The notes beneath the pieces were generated by a model that did not search any database, was not told where the DNA came from, and saw nothing but the letters and a program-made list of their open reading frames with translations. Of a DNA stretch of 64,000 nucleotides, positions 14,782 through 23,735 are shown one piece after another. Positions within the stretch are counted from its first letter, which is position 1. Each line of letters starts with the position of its first letter. The DNA is from Clostridia bacterium. GTDB lineage: Bacteria; Bacillota; Clostridia; Christensenellales; CAG-138. Location: the NCBI GenBank assembly GCA_017429985.1, contig JAFRNW010000022.1, forward strand, positions 1 to 64,000, given 5' to 3'. The position numbers and the translations under genes are program-made.

Positions 14782-16308
14782 ATGAAAAACAGACAAATAA
14801 TCGGAAAAGCTATCGCCTGGATCAGCCTTGCAGCCATCCTGATATCAGAGACGGGCTGTTCCAATGTGCAAACAATCGACATTACGGAAAAAACAAACAC
14901 GGAACGGCTGGAGAATATCGCGGTCGTGACGATGACGGCCGCTCCTGCGGTCAGCCCGGTTTCAGAAGAAGCGCAGCAGGTTTCGGCAGAACCGGACAGA
15001 CCCCTCAGTCCGTTGTATGATCTTCTCGGCGCGCCTGCCCGATACAGTGTCGGACTGGAACCAACGTCCGATATTGTGGATATCACCGTTGACGCCGATG
15101 TGATCCTGCCGGAAACGGACCGGTTGCCGACGCTTCATGTTGAGCCGAGGGACTTTACGCAGGATGAGGTCAAGAGACTGTTTGACGCGCTGTGCGGGGA
15201 TACAGTCATGTATAAAGCCCGCGATAAAATGACACGTGCGGAAGTCGAAGATAGGATCGAGGACGTGGAATCGGAGATGAAGACAGCGACGGATCCCGAC
15301 CGGATCAAGAAGCTGGAATCCAATCTTGCTTATTGGGAAAAAGAGTTGAAAACGGCGCCGGAAGAGATTCAGGATCAGATCTGCGAGGGGACGCTGGAGG
15401 AGCGCCAGCTTGGCATTCAGGAATACCTTGGGAAATACCACGCGCTGGATGCCTATGAATATCCGACCGATTATAGGAAAGGAAAGAGTTTCCACGTTTC
15501 CGGGAACACCTACGACAAGAATTTGAAATCCGATTATGATTTTCCGGTCGGCGCAAACATCAGCTATTTCCGCGACCTGAGCGTCGGTCAATATCTTTTC
15601 TACAATTCGAAAACATGGATCTCCGATGAGACGACGGTCCCCGCTTCCGCTGTCGGACTGACCCTGACCCCTGGCGAAGCGCGGAAGATCGTGGAAACAT
15701 TCTGGTCGGACAACGGGTTCACGGACATGGTGGTGTCGGGTGTCTATCTGGTATGCAACAGCGCGCCTGATGATTATTCCCAAAAATATCAGGACCCCTA
15801 TGAGAACAAGCATGCGTATGTCGTTGCGTGCGGGAGAACAATCGACGGGATCGATCCGCCGCCCGCGGACAACGGCGATCCGCACTGGGGTTTTGAAAAC
15901 TGCAGTTTTGCGATATCGGATAACGGGATTGAGCGTTTTACCTGGTATTCCCCCTATGCGTACGGCGAGTATACTACGGAGAACAGCGCGCTGCTGCCTT
16001 TCAACACGATCGACGAGATTTTCCGGAATATGATGCTGGTGAAATATGACGAGCGTGGCACAGGAAACGGTCTGACGTCTGCCAAATACCATGTTGACAG
16101 GATCGCGCTGGAAATGTCCAGAGTGACAAACCGCAAGTCAAGCGAAAAAGGTCTCCTGATCCCCGTCTGGAATTTCTATGGAAGCTTTTATTTTACTTAT
16201 GAAGACGGGCATAATTACGGGAGCGAGGAGCGGCAGGGATTTCCCCATCCGCTGCTCCGGATCAATGCGATCGACGGCAGCATCATCGAACCGAGATATG
16301 GCTGCTGA
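14782..16308 (+). CDS. Large lipoprotein next to the two-component system (possibly DUF6034-like)
   Basis: A 508-residue lipoprotein: N-terminal hydrophobic segment with lipobox ISETGC (Cys26), a flexible region to about residue 75, a charged coiled-coil-like stretch at ~150-205 (RAEVEDRIEDVESEMKTATD), then a long beta-rich domain ending IDGSIIEPRYGC. I have a weak memory of similar Clostridia proteins annotated DUF6034, which sit next to kinases. It begins 92 nt after the kinase stop with a GGGAG ribosome binding site and ends with a strong terminator, so it is probably the last gene of the two-component operon or its direct target. Function unknown; an extracytoplasmic envelope-stress or sensing partner is possible. 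Confidence 0.7.
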   Translation: MKNRQIIGKAIAWISLAAILISETGCSNVQTIDITEKTNTERLENIAVVTMTAAPAVSPVSEEAQQVSAEPDRPLSPLYDLLGAPARYSVGLEPTSDIVDITVDADVILPETDRLPTLHVEPRDFTQDEVKRLFDALCGDTVMYKARDKMTRAEVEDRIEDVESEMKTATDPDRIKKLESNLAYWEKELKTAPEEIQDQICEGTLEERQLGIQEYLGKYHALDAYEYPTDYRKGKSFHVSGNTYDKNLKSDYDFPVGANISYFRDLSVGQYLFYNSKTWISDETTVPASAVGLTLTPGEARKIVETFWSDNGFTDMVVSGVYLVCNSAPDDYSQKYQDPYENKHAYVVACGRTIDGIDPPPADNGDPHWGFENCSFAISDNGIERFTWYSPYAYGEYTTENSALLPFNTIDEIFRNMMLVKYDERGTGNGLTSAKYHVDRIALEMSRVTNRKSSEKGLLIPVWNFYGSFYFTYEDGHNYGSEERQGFPHPLLRINAIDGSIIEPRYGC

Positions 16309-16334
16309 AAAGAGTATAAAACGAGCACACTGCG

Positions 16335-16363
16335 GCACCCCGTTTATCCCCGGGGTGCTTTTT
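16335..16363 (+). terminator. Rho-independent terminator after the lipoprotein gene
   Basis: Perfect 8-bp stem GCACCCCG/CGGGGTGC with an 8-nt loop followed by TTTTT, 27 nt after the stop codon at 16308. Confidence 0.9.
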
Positions 16364-16429
16364 CATTTGGAATTCCCATGTCAAAATGCTTTCGGATACG
16401 GACGGATGCGCGTTTCGGCGGGGTTTATC

Positions 16430-16458
16430 TTGCCTTAGGCGTTTCTGTTTAGTATAGT
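16430..16458 (+). promoter_or_regulatory. Sigma-A-type promoter of the GH13-HAD genes
   Basis: TTGCCT (16430-16435) and TATAGT (16453-16458) are 17 nt apart, about 80 nt upstream of the GH13 start. No CcpA cre site or regulator operator was recognised with confidence in the leader. Confidence 0.7.
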
Positions 16459-16538
16459 TTATTAAGAGCAAACACATTATTTTCAAATCTAATATCCATA
16501 TTTCGGACGATCAAACGGGCAGAGGCGGAGACAGCATT

Positions 16539-18392
16539 ATGAGCGGATCCATGGTTGAAGATACTTTTGGCGCGCGATTTGCACGCCACAGTGAGGAGCT
16601 GCAAAGGCTCTATCTGGAAATCTACGGAGGCGATGCCGGAGCATTCGCCTATTTTTATGAAATGCTTCGGAAAATGTGGGAGGAGCGTCCGGCCTCGCTG
16701 CGCGAGCTTGACGCGGCCAGGGAGAGGAATCCGGCATGGTACAAGGGCCACGATCTTCTTGGCATGGTGATGTATGTCGGTTCCTTTGCCGGAGATCTGA
16801 AAGGCGTGCGGAAGCGGCTGGACTACATCAAGGAATGCGGAGCCAATTATCTGCATCTGATGCCGCTTTTGGAATCCCCAGAAGGCAGAAGCGACGGGGG
16901 ATATGCGGTTTCCGACTTCCGGAAGGTTCAGCCGGAGCTCGGCTCCATGGACGATCTTTCCGAACTTGCGGAGGACTGCCACAGGAACGGTATCGCGCTG
17001 TGCCTGGATTTCGTCATGAATCATACCAGTGAGGATCATTCCTGGGCAAAAGCTGCCAGAGCGGGCGATCCGGCAGCCAGAGCGCGGTACTTCTTTTATG
17101 ACGGCTGGGACATACCCCGTGAATTTGAAAAAACCGTTCCCCAGGTGTTCCCGACAACCGCCCCGGGCAACTTTTCCTGGTGCGAGGAAGCGCAAAAGGT
17201 CGTCATGACCACGTTCTATCCCTTCCAGTGGGATCTGAACTATGCCAATCCGACGGTTTTCAACGACATGACCGAAAACATGCTGTACCTGTGCAACAGG
17301 GGCGTGGACATTATCCGGCTGGACGCCGTGCCGTATATCTGGAAGGAACTGGGAACGAACTGCCGGAATCTTCCGCAGGTCCACACCCTGGTCAGGATGA
17401 TGCGCATCGTGTGCGAGATCGTGTGTCCGGGAACGCTCCTTCTGGGAGAAGTGGTCATGGAGCCCAGCAAGGTCGTGCCCTATTTCGGAACCGTGGACAG
17501 ACCGGAGTGCCATATGCTGTACAACGTTACCACAATGGCCAGCATCTGGCATACGGTGGCGGTCAGGGACGTGCGGCTGCTGCGGCATCAGCTGGGGCAG
17601 GTATTCACGCTTCCCAAACAGTACACGTTTCTGAATTATTTAAGGTGCCACGACGACATCGGCTGGGGGCTGGAGTATTCATTTCTCAGATATTTCGGCC
17701 AGGAGGAAGTGCCTCACAAGCGTTATCTGAACGACTACCTTACCGGCAACTGGCCCGGAAGTCCGGCCAGAGGCGAGCTCTATAACGATGATCCCCGCCT
17801 CGGTGATGCCAGACTCTGCGGCACGACGGCATCTCTGTGCGGCATAGAGACCGCACGGCGGGAAAACAACGGTCCGATGCTGGACTGGGCGATGCGTTCG
17901 GACCTGATGCTGCACGCCCTGATCTTCTCCATGAGCGGGGTCCCCGTGCTTTACAGCGGCGACGAGGTCGCACAGGAGAACGATTATTCCTATCGGGAAG
18001 ATCCCCACAAGGTGGATGACAGCCGCTATCTTCACAGAGGCAGGATGAACTGGGACGCGGCTGAAATGCGGAAGGTCCCGGGCAGCCCCGAGGAGAGACT
18101 GTTTGACGGGCTGCGGCAGATGGAAGAGGTTAGAGCGGAACACCGTGCGTTCGACGGAGCGGCAGACGTGTGGATCGTGGATACCGGCAGAGATGACATT
18201 CTTGGCATAGGGCGATATTACCGCGGCGAAAAGCTGGTTGCCCTTTTCCATTTCGGAGAACAAGACGGGACCGTGTTCTGTAAAGAGGACGGGGATTTCA
18301 CGGATCTTCTGAGCGGTGAACCGGTGGACAAACAAAGTGTGCAGATCCAAAGCGGCGGCTTCAGATGGCTGGTTTGCGATTTCGGCGAATGA
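16539..18392 (+). CDS. Amylosucrase-like glycoside hydrolase (GH13 subfamily 4)
   Basis: A 617-residue cytoplasmic enzyme without a signal peptide. The helical N-domain (residues 1-75, ending PAWYKG) and the (beta/alpha)8 barrel match amylosucrases throughout (MYVGSFAGDLKGVRKRLDYI, SDGGYAVSDFRKVQPELG). The catalytic triad is in place: nucleophile Asp262 (VDIIRLDAV), acid/base Glu304 (LLGEVV) and Asp372 (RCHDDIGW), and conserved region I reads LDFVMNHTS. Amylosucrase releases fructose from sucrose and builds alpha-1,4-glucan; relatives act as sucrose hydrolases or phosphorylases. The downstream PTS and fructokinase fit sucrose breakdown, but a PTS would deliver sucrose 6-phosphate, so the true substrate is open. 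GGAG lies 8 nt before the ATG. Confidence 0.88.
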   Translation: MSGSMVEDTFGARFARHSEELQRLYLEIYGGDAGAFAYFYEMLRKMWEERPASLRELDAARERNPAWYKGHDLLGMVMYVGSFAGDLKGVRKRLDYIKECGANYLHLMPLLESPEGRSDGGYAVSDFRKVQPELGSMDDLSELAEDCHRNGIALCLDFVMNHTSEDHSWAKAARAGDPAARARYFFYDGWDIPREFEKTVPQVFPTTAPGNFSWCEEAQKVVMTTFYPFQWDLNYANPTVFNDMTENMLYLCNRGVDIIRLDAVPYIWKELGTNCRNLPQVHTLVRMMRIVCEIVCPGTLLLGEVVMEPSKVVPYFGTVDRPECHMLYNVTTMASIWHTVAVRDVRLLRHQLGQVFTLPKQYTFLNYLRCHDDIGWGLEYSFLRYFGQEEVPHKRYLNDYLTGNWPGSPARGELYNDDPRLGDARLCGTTASLCGIETARRENNGPMLDWAMRSDLMLHALIFSMSGVPVLYSGDEVAQENDYSYREDPHKVDDSRYLHRGRMNWDAAEMRKVPGSPEERLFDGLRQMEEVRAEHRAFDGAADVWIVDTGRDDILGIGRYYRGEKLVALFHFGEQDGTVFCKEDGDFTDLLSGEPVDKQSVQIQSGGFRWLVCDFGE

Positions 18393-18436
18393 ATACGGTC
18401 ATCGGAACGCAGGTTTTTTGAAAGGGAGCCGATACT

Positions 18437-19270
18437 ATGAACAAGAAACTGATCTTTATCGATATCGACGGGACGCTGACCGTTCCCGGGTCGAATATTC
18501 CGCCGGAAAGCGCGCTGAGCGCTATACGGCAGGCAAGGGAAGCGGGCCACAAGGTGTTTCTCTGCACCGGCCGCAATCTCGCGATGCTTTCGCCGGTCCT
18601 CGCGTACGGCTTCGACGGAGCCGTGGCGAGCGGGGGCGGGTACGTGCTGAGCGGTGACAGCGTCCTGTTCGACTGCCCGATGACTGCGGACCAGCAGGAA
18701 GATGCGCTCAGGCTTTTTGCGGAAAACGGCATTTTCAGAACGATAGAAGCAAAGGACGCCAGCTACTGCGACGACGGCATGGGGGAATTCATGGCGCGCA
18801 TCTCCGGGGGAAACAGCGAGCTGCTGCGCTGGAGAAAGGCTCTGGAACAGGATCTCGGGATCATGCCCATCCGCTATTACGACGGGAGACCTATCTATAA
18901 GATCGTATTCATGTGCGAAAAAAGGGAACAGCTGAACCCGGTGCGGGAGCGCCTGGAAGGGGAATTCAATTTCCTGATCCAGGACGTCAACGACGGCAGC
19001 TATATCAACGGCGAACTGGTCAACCGCCGCTTCGACAAGGGGAGCGGAGTCCGCCTGACTGCGGAGCATCTGGGCTTTGCAAGAGAGGACTGCATCGGCT
19101 TCGGGGACAGCATGAACGACCTGGAGATGATAGAGAATGTTGGCCTCGGCGTCTGCATGTCCAACGGCAGTCCGGAACTCATGAAACGGTGCGGCATGGT
19201 CTGTCCGCCCGTGGAGGAGGACGGGCTTGCGAGGGCGTTTGAACAGCTGGGACTTACGGGGCAGGCATAA
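18437..19270 (+). CDS. Cof-type HAD-superfamily phosphatase (class IIB)
   Basis: A 277-residue HAD phosphatase with motif I D-I-D-G-T (FIDIDGTLTVPG, nucleophile and acid Asp), motif II CTGR, a class IIB alpha/beta cap (~85-200), and motif III/IV GFGDSMNDLEM. The family dephosphorylates sugar phosphates and related small metabolites. Class IIB also contains the sucrose-phosphate phosphatases, which is suggestive here because the gene lies between an amylosucrase-like enzyme and a sucrose-type PTS. It begins 44 nt after the GH13 stop behind AAAGGGAG and is probably co-transcribed with it. Substrate assignment to sucrose 6-phosphate is inference. Confidence 0.88.
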   Translation: MNKKLIFIDIDGTLTVPGSNIPPESALSAIRQAREAGHKVFLCTGRNLAMLSPVLAYGFDGAVASGGGYVLSGDSVLFDCPMTADQQEDALRLFAENGIFRTIEAKDASYCDDGMGEFMARISGGNSELLRWRKALEQDLGIMPIRYYDGRPIYKIVFMCEKREQLNPVRERLEGEFNFLIQDVNDGSYINGELVNRRFDKGSGVRLTAEHLGFAREDCIGFGDSMNDLEMIENVGLGVCMSNGSPELMKRCGMVCPPVEEDGLARAFEQLGLTGQA

Positions 19271-19283
19271 AAGACGATTTGTG

Positions 19284-19313
19284 TTGATAGTACCGGCTGT
19301 ATTACGATATGAT
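19284..19313 (+). promoter_or_regulatory. Promoter of the PTS operon
   Basis: TTGATA (19284-19289) and TATGAT (19308-19313) with an 18-nt spacer, about 70 nt upstream of the EIIBCA start. It gives the PTS genes a promoter separate from that of the GH13 gene. Confidence 0.65.
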
Positions 19314-19383
19314 GAAGTATCAGGTCATATCATTTTTCTGAAAGACGATCCGAAACTGTACAAAACGAAAGGAGTATTCAACT

Positions 19384-21231
19384 ATGGCACTTGATTACCG
19401 CAAGTGCGCGGAGGAAATCTACTCTCACCTGGGTGGGAAGGAGAACATCATCAGCGCCGCCCACTGCGCGACCCGTTTAAGGCTGGTCATCGCAGACAAC
19501 AGCAAGCTGGACATCAAGGCTCTGGAAAACGTAGACGGAGTCAAAGGCCTTTTCGATTCCAACGGCCAGCTTCAGCTGATCATCGGAACCGGAACCGTAA
19601 ACAAGGTGTACGACGAATTCCTTGCCGTGACCGGTCTGACGGCAGCCTCCAAGGCTGACGTGAAGGCCGCTGCCGCGTCCCGCATGCCTCTCTGGAAAAA
19701 GATCCTTAAGACCCCCGGCGACGTATTTGTGCCGATTCTCCCCGCCATCGTGGCATCCGGCCTTATGATGGGTCTTGTGGAAGCGATCCCGAAGTTCTGG
19801 CCGGCTTTCGGTGCCAGCGACTGGTACAGCTTCCTGGATCTGGTGGCGAATACCGCCTTTGCGCTCCTGCCCGTGCTCGTAGCGATCTCCGCCGCGAGGG
19901 TGTTCGGGGGGAACATATTCCTCGGCGCCGTCATTGGTCTTATGATGGTCCATCCCGCGCTGATCAACGCATGGACCGTCGGCAATTATGAAGCAGGAAC
20001 CATCCCAACGTGGAAACTATTCTTTTTCAACGTGCAGCAGGTAGGTTATCAAGGCCACGTGATACCTGTTATCCTAGCCGTCCTATTGATGTCGACGGTG
20101 GAGAAATGGCTGCATAAGAAGGTTCCGGAAATGATCGACCTGTTCGTGACCCCGCTCTGCACGGTCCTGATCACTTCCTTTATTACCTTCACCATTATCG
20201 GGCCGGTCTTCTCCGTTCTGGAGAACTGGGTGCTGACAGGCGCGAAGTGGCTGGCAGGATCTCTACCCGGAGCCGTCGTTATGGGTGCCATCTATCCGGT
20301 GACCGTTGTCATGGGCCTTCATCACATGTACAACGTTATTGAAGCGGGCATGATCGCGAGCACCGGACTCAACACATGGATGCCGATCGCATCCGCCGCA
20401 AACTTCGCGCAGTTCGGCGCGTGCCTTGCGGTCGCGGTCAAGGTCAAGAACCAGAAGGTCCGCTCCGTTGCGTTCCCGAGCTCCCTGTCCGCTTCGCTGG
20501 GCATCACCGAGCCGGCCATCTTCGGTGTGAACTTCCGCTTTATGAAACCTTTCGTCTGCGGCATGATCGGCGGTGCTGTGGGCTCCCTGTTCGGCGCGCT
20601 GTTCAAACTTGGCGCTCCCGTTTATGGCGTCACCGGCATCCCGGCCATCCCCGCAGTCAACAATATTCCGCTCTATCTTCTGGAGCTGCTGATTTCCGCG
20701 GGCGTTGCCTTCATCCTGACCACATTTATCTGGAAGGAAGACAAGCCCGAACCCGTGAAAGAGACGTTTCCTGAAACGGAAGCAATAGAGGAGCCCGCTC
20801 CTTCCATCATCCGCTGCGCGGCGGGCGAACTGCTTCAGCCCTGCAAGGGCGAACTGGTCCCGCAGGAGGAGATCCCGGACGACACCTTCGCACAGGGCAT
20901 TCTGGGACAGGGTATCGGCATCAAGCCTTCCGAAGGCATCATATACGCCCCATTTGACGGCATGGTTACGTCGGTGTTCGATACCAAACACGCCGTCACG
21001 CTGGAGAAGGACGGCATGGAGGTCCTGATCCACGTCGGCATCAATACCGTCAACATGCAGGGCGAAGGCTTTACGGCCTATGTTGCGGATGACACCGAAG
21101 TCAAGGCAGGGCAGAAGCTGCTGAGCTTTGATATCGATGCGATCAAAAAAGCCGGATATGATGATACCGTTGTTGTGCTGCTGACGAATTCCGATGATCT
21201 GGAAGGCGTCGAATGCGGTCTCAAGGCATAA
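19384..21231 (+). CDS. PTS permease EIIBCA, sucrose/glucoside family
   Basis: A 615-residue three-domain PTS permease. The EIIB domain (1-85) has the phosphorylated Cys28 in S-A-A-H-C-A-T-R-L-R. The EIIC domain (~105-460) has about ten membrane spans and the conserved GLHHMYNVIEAG and GITEPAIFG regions that bind sugar. The EIIA(Glc)-like domain (~480-615) has His550 (IHVGINTV), equivalent to the active His90 of E. coli IIAGlc. The family imports and phosphorylates sucrose, trehalose or beta-glucosides; the adjacent fructokinase and GH13 enzyme favour sucrose. An AAAGGAG box precedes the ATG. HPr and enzyme I follow in the same operon, which is unusual since they are normally housekeeping genes placed elsewhere. 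Confidence 0.93.
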   Translation: MALDYRKCAEEIYSHLGGKENIISAAHCATRLRLVIADNSKLDIKALENVDGVKGLFDSNGQLQLIIGTGTVNKVYDEFLAVTGLTAASKADVKAAAASRMPLWKKILKTPGDVFVPILPAIVASGLMMGLVEAIPKFWPAFGASDWYSFLDLVANTAFALLPVLVAISAARVFGGNIFLGAVIGLMMVHPALINAWTVGNYEAGTIPTWKLFFFNVQQVGYQGHVIPVILAVLLMSTVEKWLHKKVPEMIDLFVTPLCTVLITSFITFTIIGPVFSVLENWVLTGAKWLAGSLPGAVVMGAIYPVTVVMGLHHMYNVIEAGMIASTGLNTWMPIASAANFAQFGACLAVAVKVKNQKVRSVAFPSSLSASLGITEPAIFGVNFRFMKPFVCGMIGGAVGSLFGALFKLGAPVYGVTGIPAIPAVNNIPLYLLELLISAGVAFILTTFIWKEDKPEPVKETFPETEAIEEPAPSIIRCAAGELLQPCKGELVPQEEIPDDTFAQGILGQGIGIKPSEGIIYAPFDGMVTSVFDTKHAVTLEKDGMEVLIHVGINTVNMQGEGFTAYVADDTEVKAGQKLLSFDIDAIKKAGYDDTVVVLLTNSDDLEGVECGLKA

Positions 21232-21261
21232 ATATAGGACAATGAATTTGGAGGAAGCAAA

Positions 21262-21522
21262 ATGAAGTCTTTTGAGTACACCATCACGGATCCCGTAGGC
21301 ATCCATGCCCGTCCCGCAGGCATCCTTGCGAAGAAAGCCAAGGAGTTTGCCGGTTCCACCGTTACCATCGAAAAAGGCGGAAAGGCCGAAAACGTTCTGA
21401 AACTGATGGGCGTCATGAAACTCGGCGTAAAGCAGGGAGACGTCGTCACCATCCGGGTCGAGGGCGGAGACGAGGAAGCTGTTGCCGCTCAGGTCGAGGA
21501 ATTCTTCAAGGAAAACCTGTAA
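21262..21522 (+). CDS. HPr-family phosphocarrier protein without the regulatory serine
   Basis: An 86-residue phosphocarrier that passes phosphate from enzyme I to the EIIA domain. The active site is intact (His15 in GIHARPAG, Arg17). In Firmicutes HPr, Ser46 within K-S-I-M-G-V-M is phosphorylated by HPr kinase for CcpA-dependent catabolite repression. Here the aligned segment is V-L-K-L-M-G-V-M with Lys47 in the serine position, and I see no serine nearby. If the alignment holds, this HPr can drive transport but cannot take part in HPr-kinase/CcpA signalling. It lies 30 nt after the EIIBCA gene. Confidence 0.93.
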   Translation: MKSFEYTITDPVGIHARPAGILAKKAKEFAGSTVTIEKGGKAENVLKLMGVMKLGVKQGDVVTIRVEGGDEEAVAAQVEEFFKENL

Positions 21523-21539
21523 ACAGCATATGATAGCCT

Positions 21540-21566
21540 GTGCGGCTGCCTTCCGGGCAGCCGCAC
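21540..21566 (+). other. Strong intercistronic hairpin between HPr and enzyme I genes
   Basis: Perfect 11-bp stem GTGCGGCTGCC/GGCAGCCGCAC with a 5-nt loop, 17 nt after the HPr stop and 28 nt before the enzyme I start. It is followed only by GTTTG, too few T residues for an efficient terminator. It more likely stabilises the upstream mRNA or lowers enzyme I relative to HPr. Confidence 0.7.
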
Positions 21567-21594
21567 GTTTGACTTGCATCGGAAAGGAGAAAAC

Positions 21595-23262
21595 ATGATC
21601 ACCATCAAAGGGAAAGGCGTTTCCGCAGGTGTCGCCGCGGGTCCCCTATATTTTTATCAGCGTGCGAGCGGAAGTATCCCCCGCTATCAGGTGGAGGACA
21701 GAGGCACGGAGTGGGAAAGGTTCAAGGCCGCTCAGGCGAAAGCGATAGAACAGCTGGGCGTGCTTGCCGAAAAGGCAAGGGAAGAAGCCGGCGATGATGC
21801 CGCGATGCTGTTCGAGACCCATCAGATGATGTGCGAGGACATGGATTACGAGGAAGCCATCCAGAACGCTATCGCGGATGAGGGACTGAACGCGGAAGCC
21901 GCGGTGTTTGATTCGGGCGAGTTTCAGGCGGAAGCTTTTGCCGCCATGGAGGACGAGTATTTCAGCGCACGCGCTGCGGATGTAAGGGACATTTCCCGGC
22001 GCATCATCGGCATACTGGCAGGCGTGGTCGAGGGCGGTATTGATTCCGACGTGCCGGTCGTTCTGGCGGCAGACGATCTTGCGCCAAGTGAGACCGTACA
22101 GCTGGACAAGTCCAAGATTCTTGGCTTTGTCACTTCCGGCGGCTCCGGATCCAGCCATACCGCCATTCTGGCGCGCACGATGGGAATTCCCGCGATCATC
22201 GGTGCCGGGGACCAGCTCAGGGAGGAGTATGCCGGAAAGGAAGTCGTGATCGACGGCGGCGAAGGCGTTGCCATACTGGACGCGGACGAAGAGACATACG
22301 CGAAGCTCATGAAGAAAAAGGAAGAGCTCCGGAAACGCCAGGAACTGCTCGGCCAGCTGAAAGGCAAGCCCAATGTTACAAAGGACGGCCATGAGATCCG
22401 GATCTACTGCAACATCGGCGATCCGAAAGACGTGCCTCCGGTCCTGGAGAATGACGGCGGCGGCATCGGCCTGTTCAGAAGCGAGTTCCTCTATCTCAAC
22501 TGCGACGATTATCCCACAGAAGATTATCAGTTTGAAGCATACAAGAAAGTGCTTTCCGACATGGGCGGCAAGGAAGTGGTCATCCGCACGCTGGATATCG
22601 GAGCGGATAAGATGATCGAGTACTTCCACCTGCCGGAGGAGGAGAACCCCGCACTGGGGAACAGGGCGCTGAGGATCTGCCTGAACAGGCCAGAAATCTT
22701 CCGCACACAGCTCAGGGCACTCTACAGGGCGTCCGCCTACGGAAGGCTTTCCATCATGTTCCCCATGGTCACCGCCGTCTGGGAAGTGGAAGAAGCCAAG
22801 AAGATGTGCGAACAGGTCAAGGCGGAACTGGATGCCGAAGGCATTCCGTATTCCGACCATGTGGATGTGGGTATCATGATCGAGACGCCGGCTGCCGCGG
22901 TCATCAGCGACAGGCTGGCAAAGGTCGTGGATTTCTTCTCGATCGGAACCAACGATCTGACCCAGTACACCCTGGCATGCGACCGCCAGAACAACGATCT
23001 TGGCCGTTTCTTCAACCCGCATCATCCCGCGGTGCTCCGCCTGATCAAACTGGTTGCGGAAAACGCGCACAAGGAAGGCATCTGGTGCGGCATCTGCGGA
23101 GAGCTTGGCGCCGATCTGGAACTGACAGAGACATTCCTCTCCATCGGTGTGGATGAGCTCAGCGTTTCTCCTCGTGCCGTGCTGCCGCTGCGTCAGAAGG
23201 TGAGGGAGACCGAACTCGGCGCGGTGAAGCAGAAGCTGATCGATGAACTGATGGGAGATTGA
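21595..23262 (+). CDS. ptsI: Phosphoenolpyruvate-protein phosphotransferase (enzyme I)
   Basis: A 555-residue enzyme that transfers phosphate from PEP to HPr. It has the N-terminal HPr-binding and phosphohistidine domain with active-site His188 (GGSGSSHTAILA), and the C-terminal PEP-binding barrel with GIGLFRSEFLY, RTLDIGADK, MFPMVTAV and the catalytic Cys region GIWCGICGELG. The start at 21595 is chosen for its AAAGGAG box; an in-frame TTG at 21574 lies in the hairpin spacer and was not used. It follows the HPr gene behind a strong hairpin and overlaps the next gene by one base (TGATG). Confidence 0.95.
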   Translation: MITIKGKGVSAGVAAGPLYFYQRASGSIPRYQVEDRGTEWERFKAAQAKAIEQLGVLAEKAREEAGDDAAMLFETHQMMCEDMDYEEAIQNAIADEGLNAEAAVFDSGEFQAEAFAAMEDEYFSARAADVRDISRRIIGILAGVVEGGIDSDVPVVLAADDLAPSETVQLDKSKILGFVTSGGSGSSHTAILARTMGIPAIIGAGDQLREEYAGKEVVIDGGEGVAILDADEETYAKLMKKKEELRKRQELLGQLKGKPNVTKDGHEIRIYCNIGDPKDVPPVLENDGGGIGLFRSEFLYLNCDDYPTEDYQFEAYKKVLSDMGGKEVVIRTLDIGADKMIEYFHLPEEENPALGNRALRICLNRPEIFRTQLRALYRASAYGRLSIMFPMVTAVWEVEEAKKMCEQVKAELDAEGIPYSDHVDVGIMIETPAAAVISDRLAKVVDFFSIGTNDLTQYTLACDRQNNDLGRFFNPHHPAVLRLIKLVAENAHKEGIWCGICGELGADLELTETFLSIGVDELSVSPRAVLPLRQKVRETELGAVKQKLIDELMGD

Positions 23263-23729
23263 TGAAGATCTGCGTCTTTTCCGATTCCCACGGTTGTCCG
23301 GCGAATCTCATACAGGCAGTGGAGACGGAACAGCCCTCGTTCTGTTTTTTCCTGGGAGACGGGGAAAAGGACGTTCAGGCTCTGGGAAAGCGGTTTCCCA
23401 ACCTTCCTGTCTACACGGTCCGGGGCAACTGCGATCTGCGGTCGGAACAGCCCCGGCAGCTCCGCTGCGCCGTGGACGGCGTAACATTCTTTGCTACGCA
23501 CGGCCATCTGTATGACGTGAAGCACGATCCGTCACTTTCCGAGCTTTGCCGGGAGGCAGAGGGCGCCGATGTCGTACTGTTCGGTCATACGCACACTCCG
23601 ACCCTGGAAAAGCGGGACGGGATGGAGATACTGAATCCCGGATCCATCGGCCGGTCAGCGCATCCGAGCTATGGGGTGATCATGACCGGAGGCGGAGGGG
23701 TACGGGCGGAGATCCGATACTTAAGGTGA
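23262..23729 (+). CDS. YfcE/MJ0936-type metallophosphoesterase
   Basis: A 155-residue calcineurin-like phosphodiesterase. The metal-binding motifs are present in order: DSHG (FSDSHG), GDGE, GNCD (in place of GNHD), THGH and GHTHTP, followed by NPGSIGRSAHPS, typical of the YfcE/MJ0936 group. Homologs hydrolyse phosphodiester model substrates and have poorly defined physiological roles. The ATG at 23262 overlaps the enzyme I stop, so it is translationally coupled. Its place between enzyme I and fructokinase hints at a role in sugar-phosphate chemistry, but this group is often found in unrelated operons. Confidence 0.88.
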   Translation: MKICVFSDSHGCPANLIQAVETEQPSFCFFLGDGEKDVQALGKRFPNLPVYTVRGNCDLRSEQPRQLRCAVDGVTFFATHGHLYDVKHDPSLSELCREAEGADVVLFGHTHTPTLEKRDGMEILNPGSIGRSAHPSYGVIMTGGGGVRAEIRYLR

Positions 23730-23735
23730 AAAAAG

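Noticed and set aside
20263..23070. Two long minus-strand frames (about 440 and 470 codons) opposite the PTS, HPr and enzyme I genes
   Set aside because: Shadows of strongly biased coding sequence on the plus strand; no start signals and no family resemblance.
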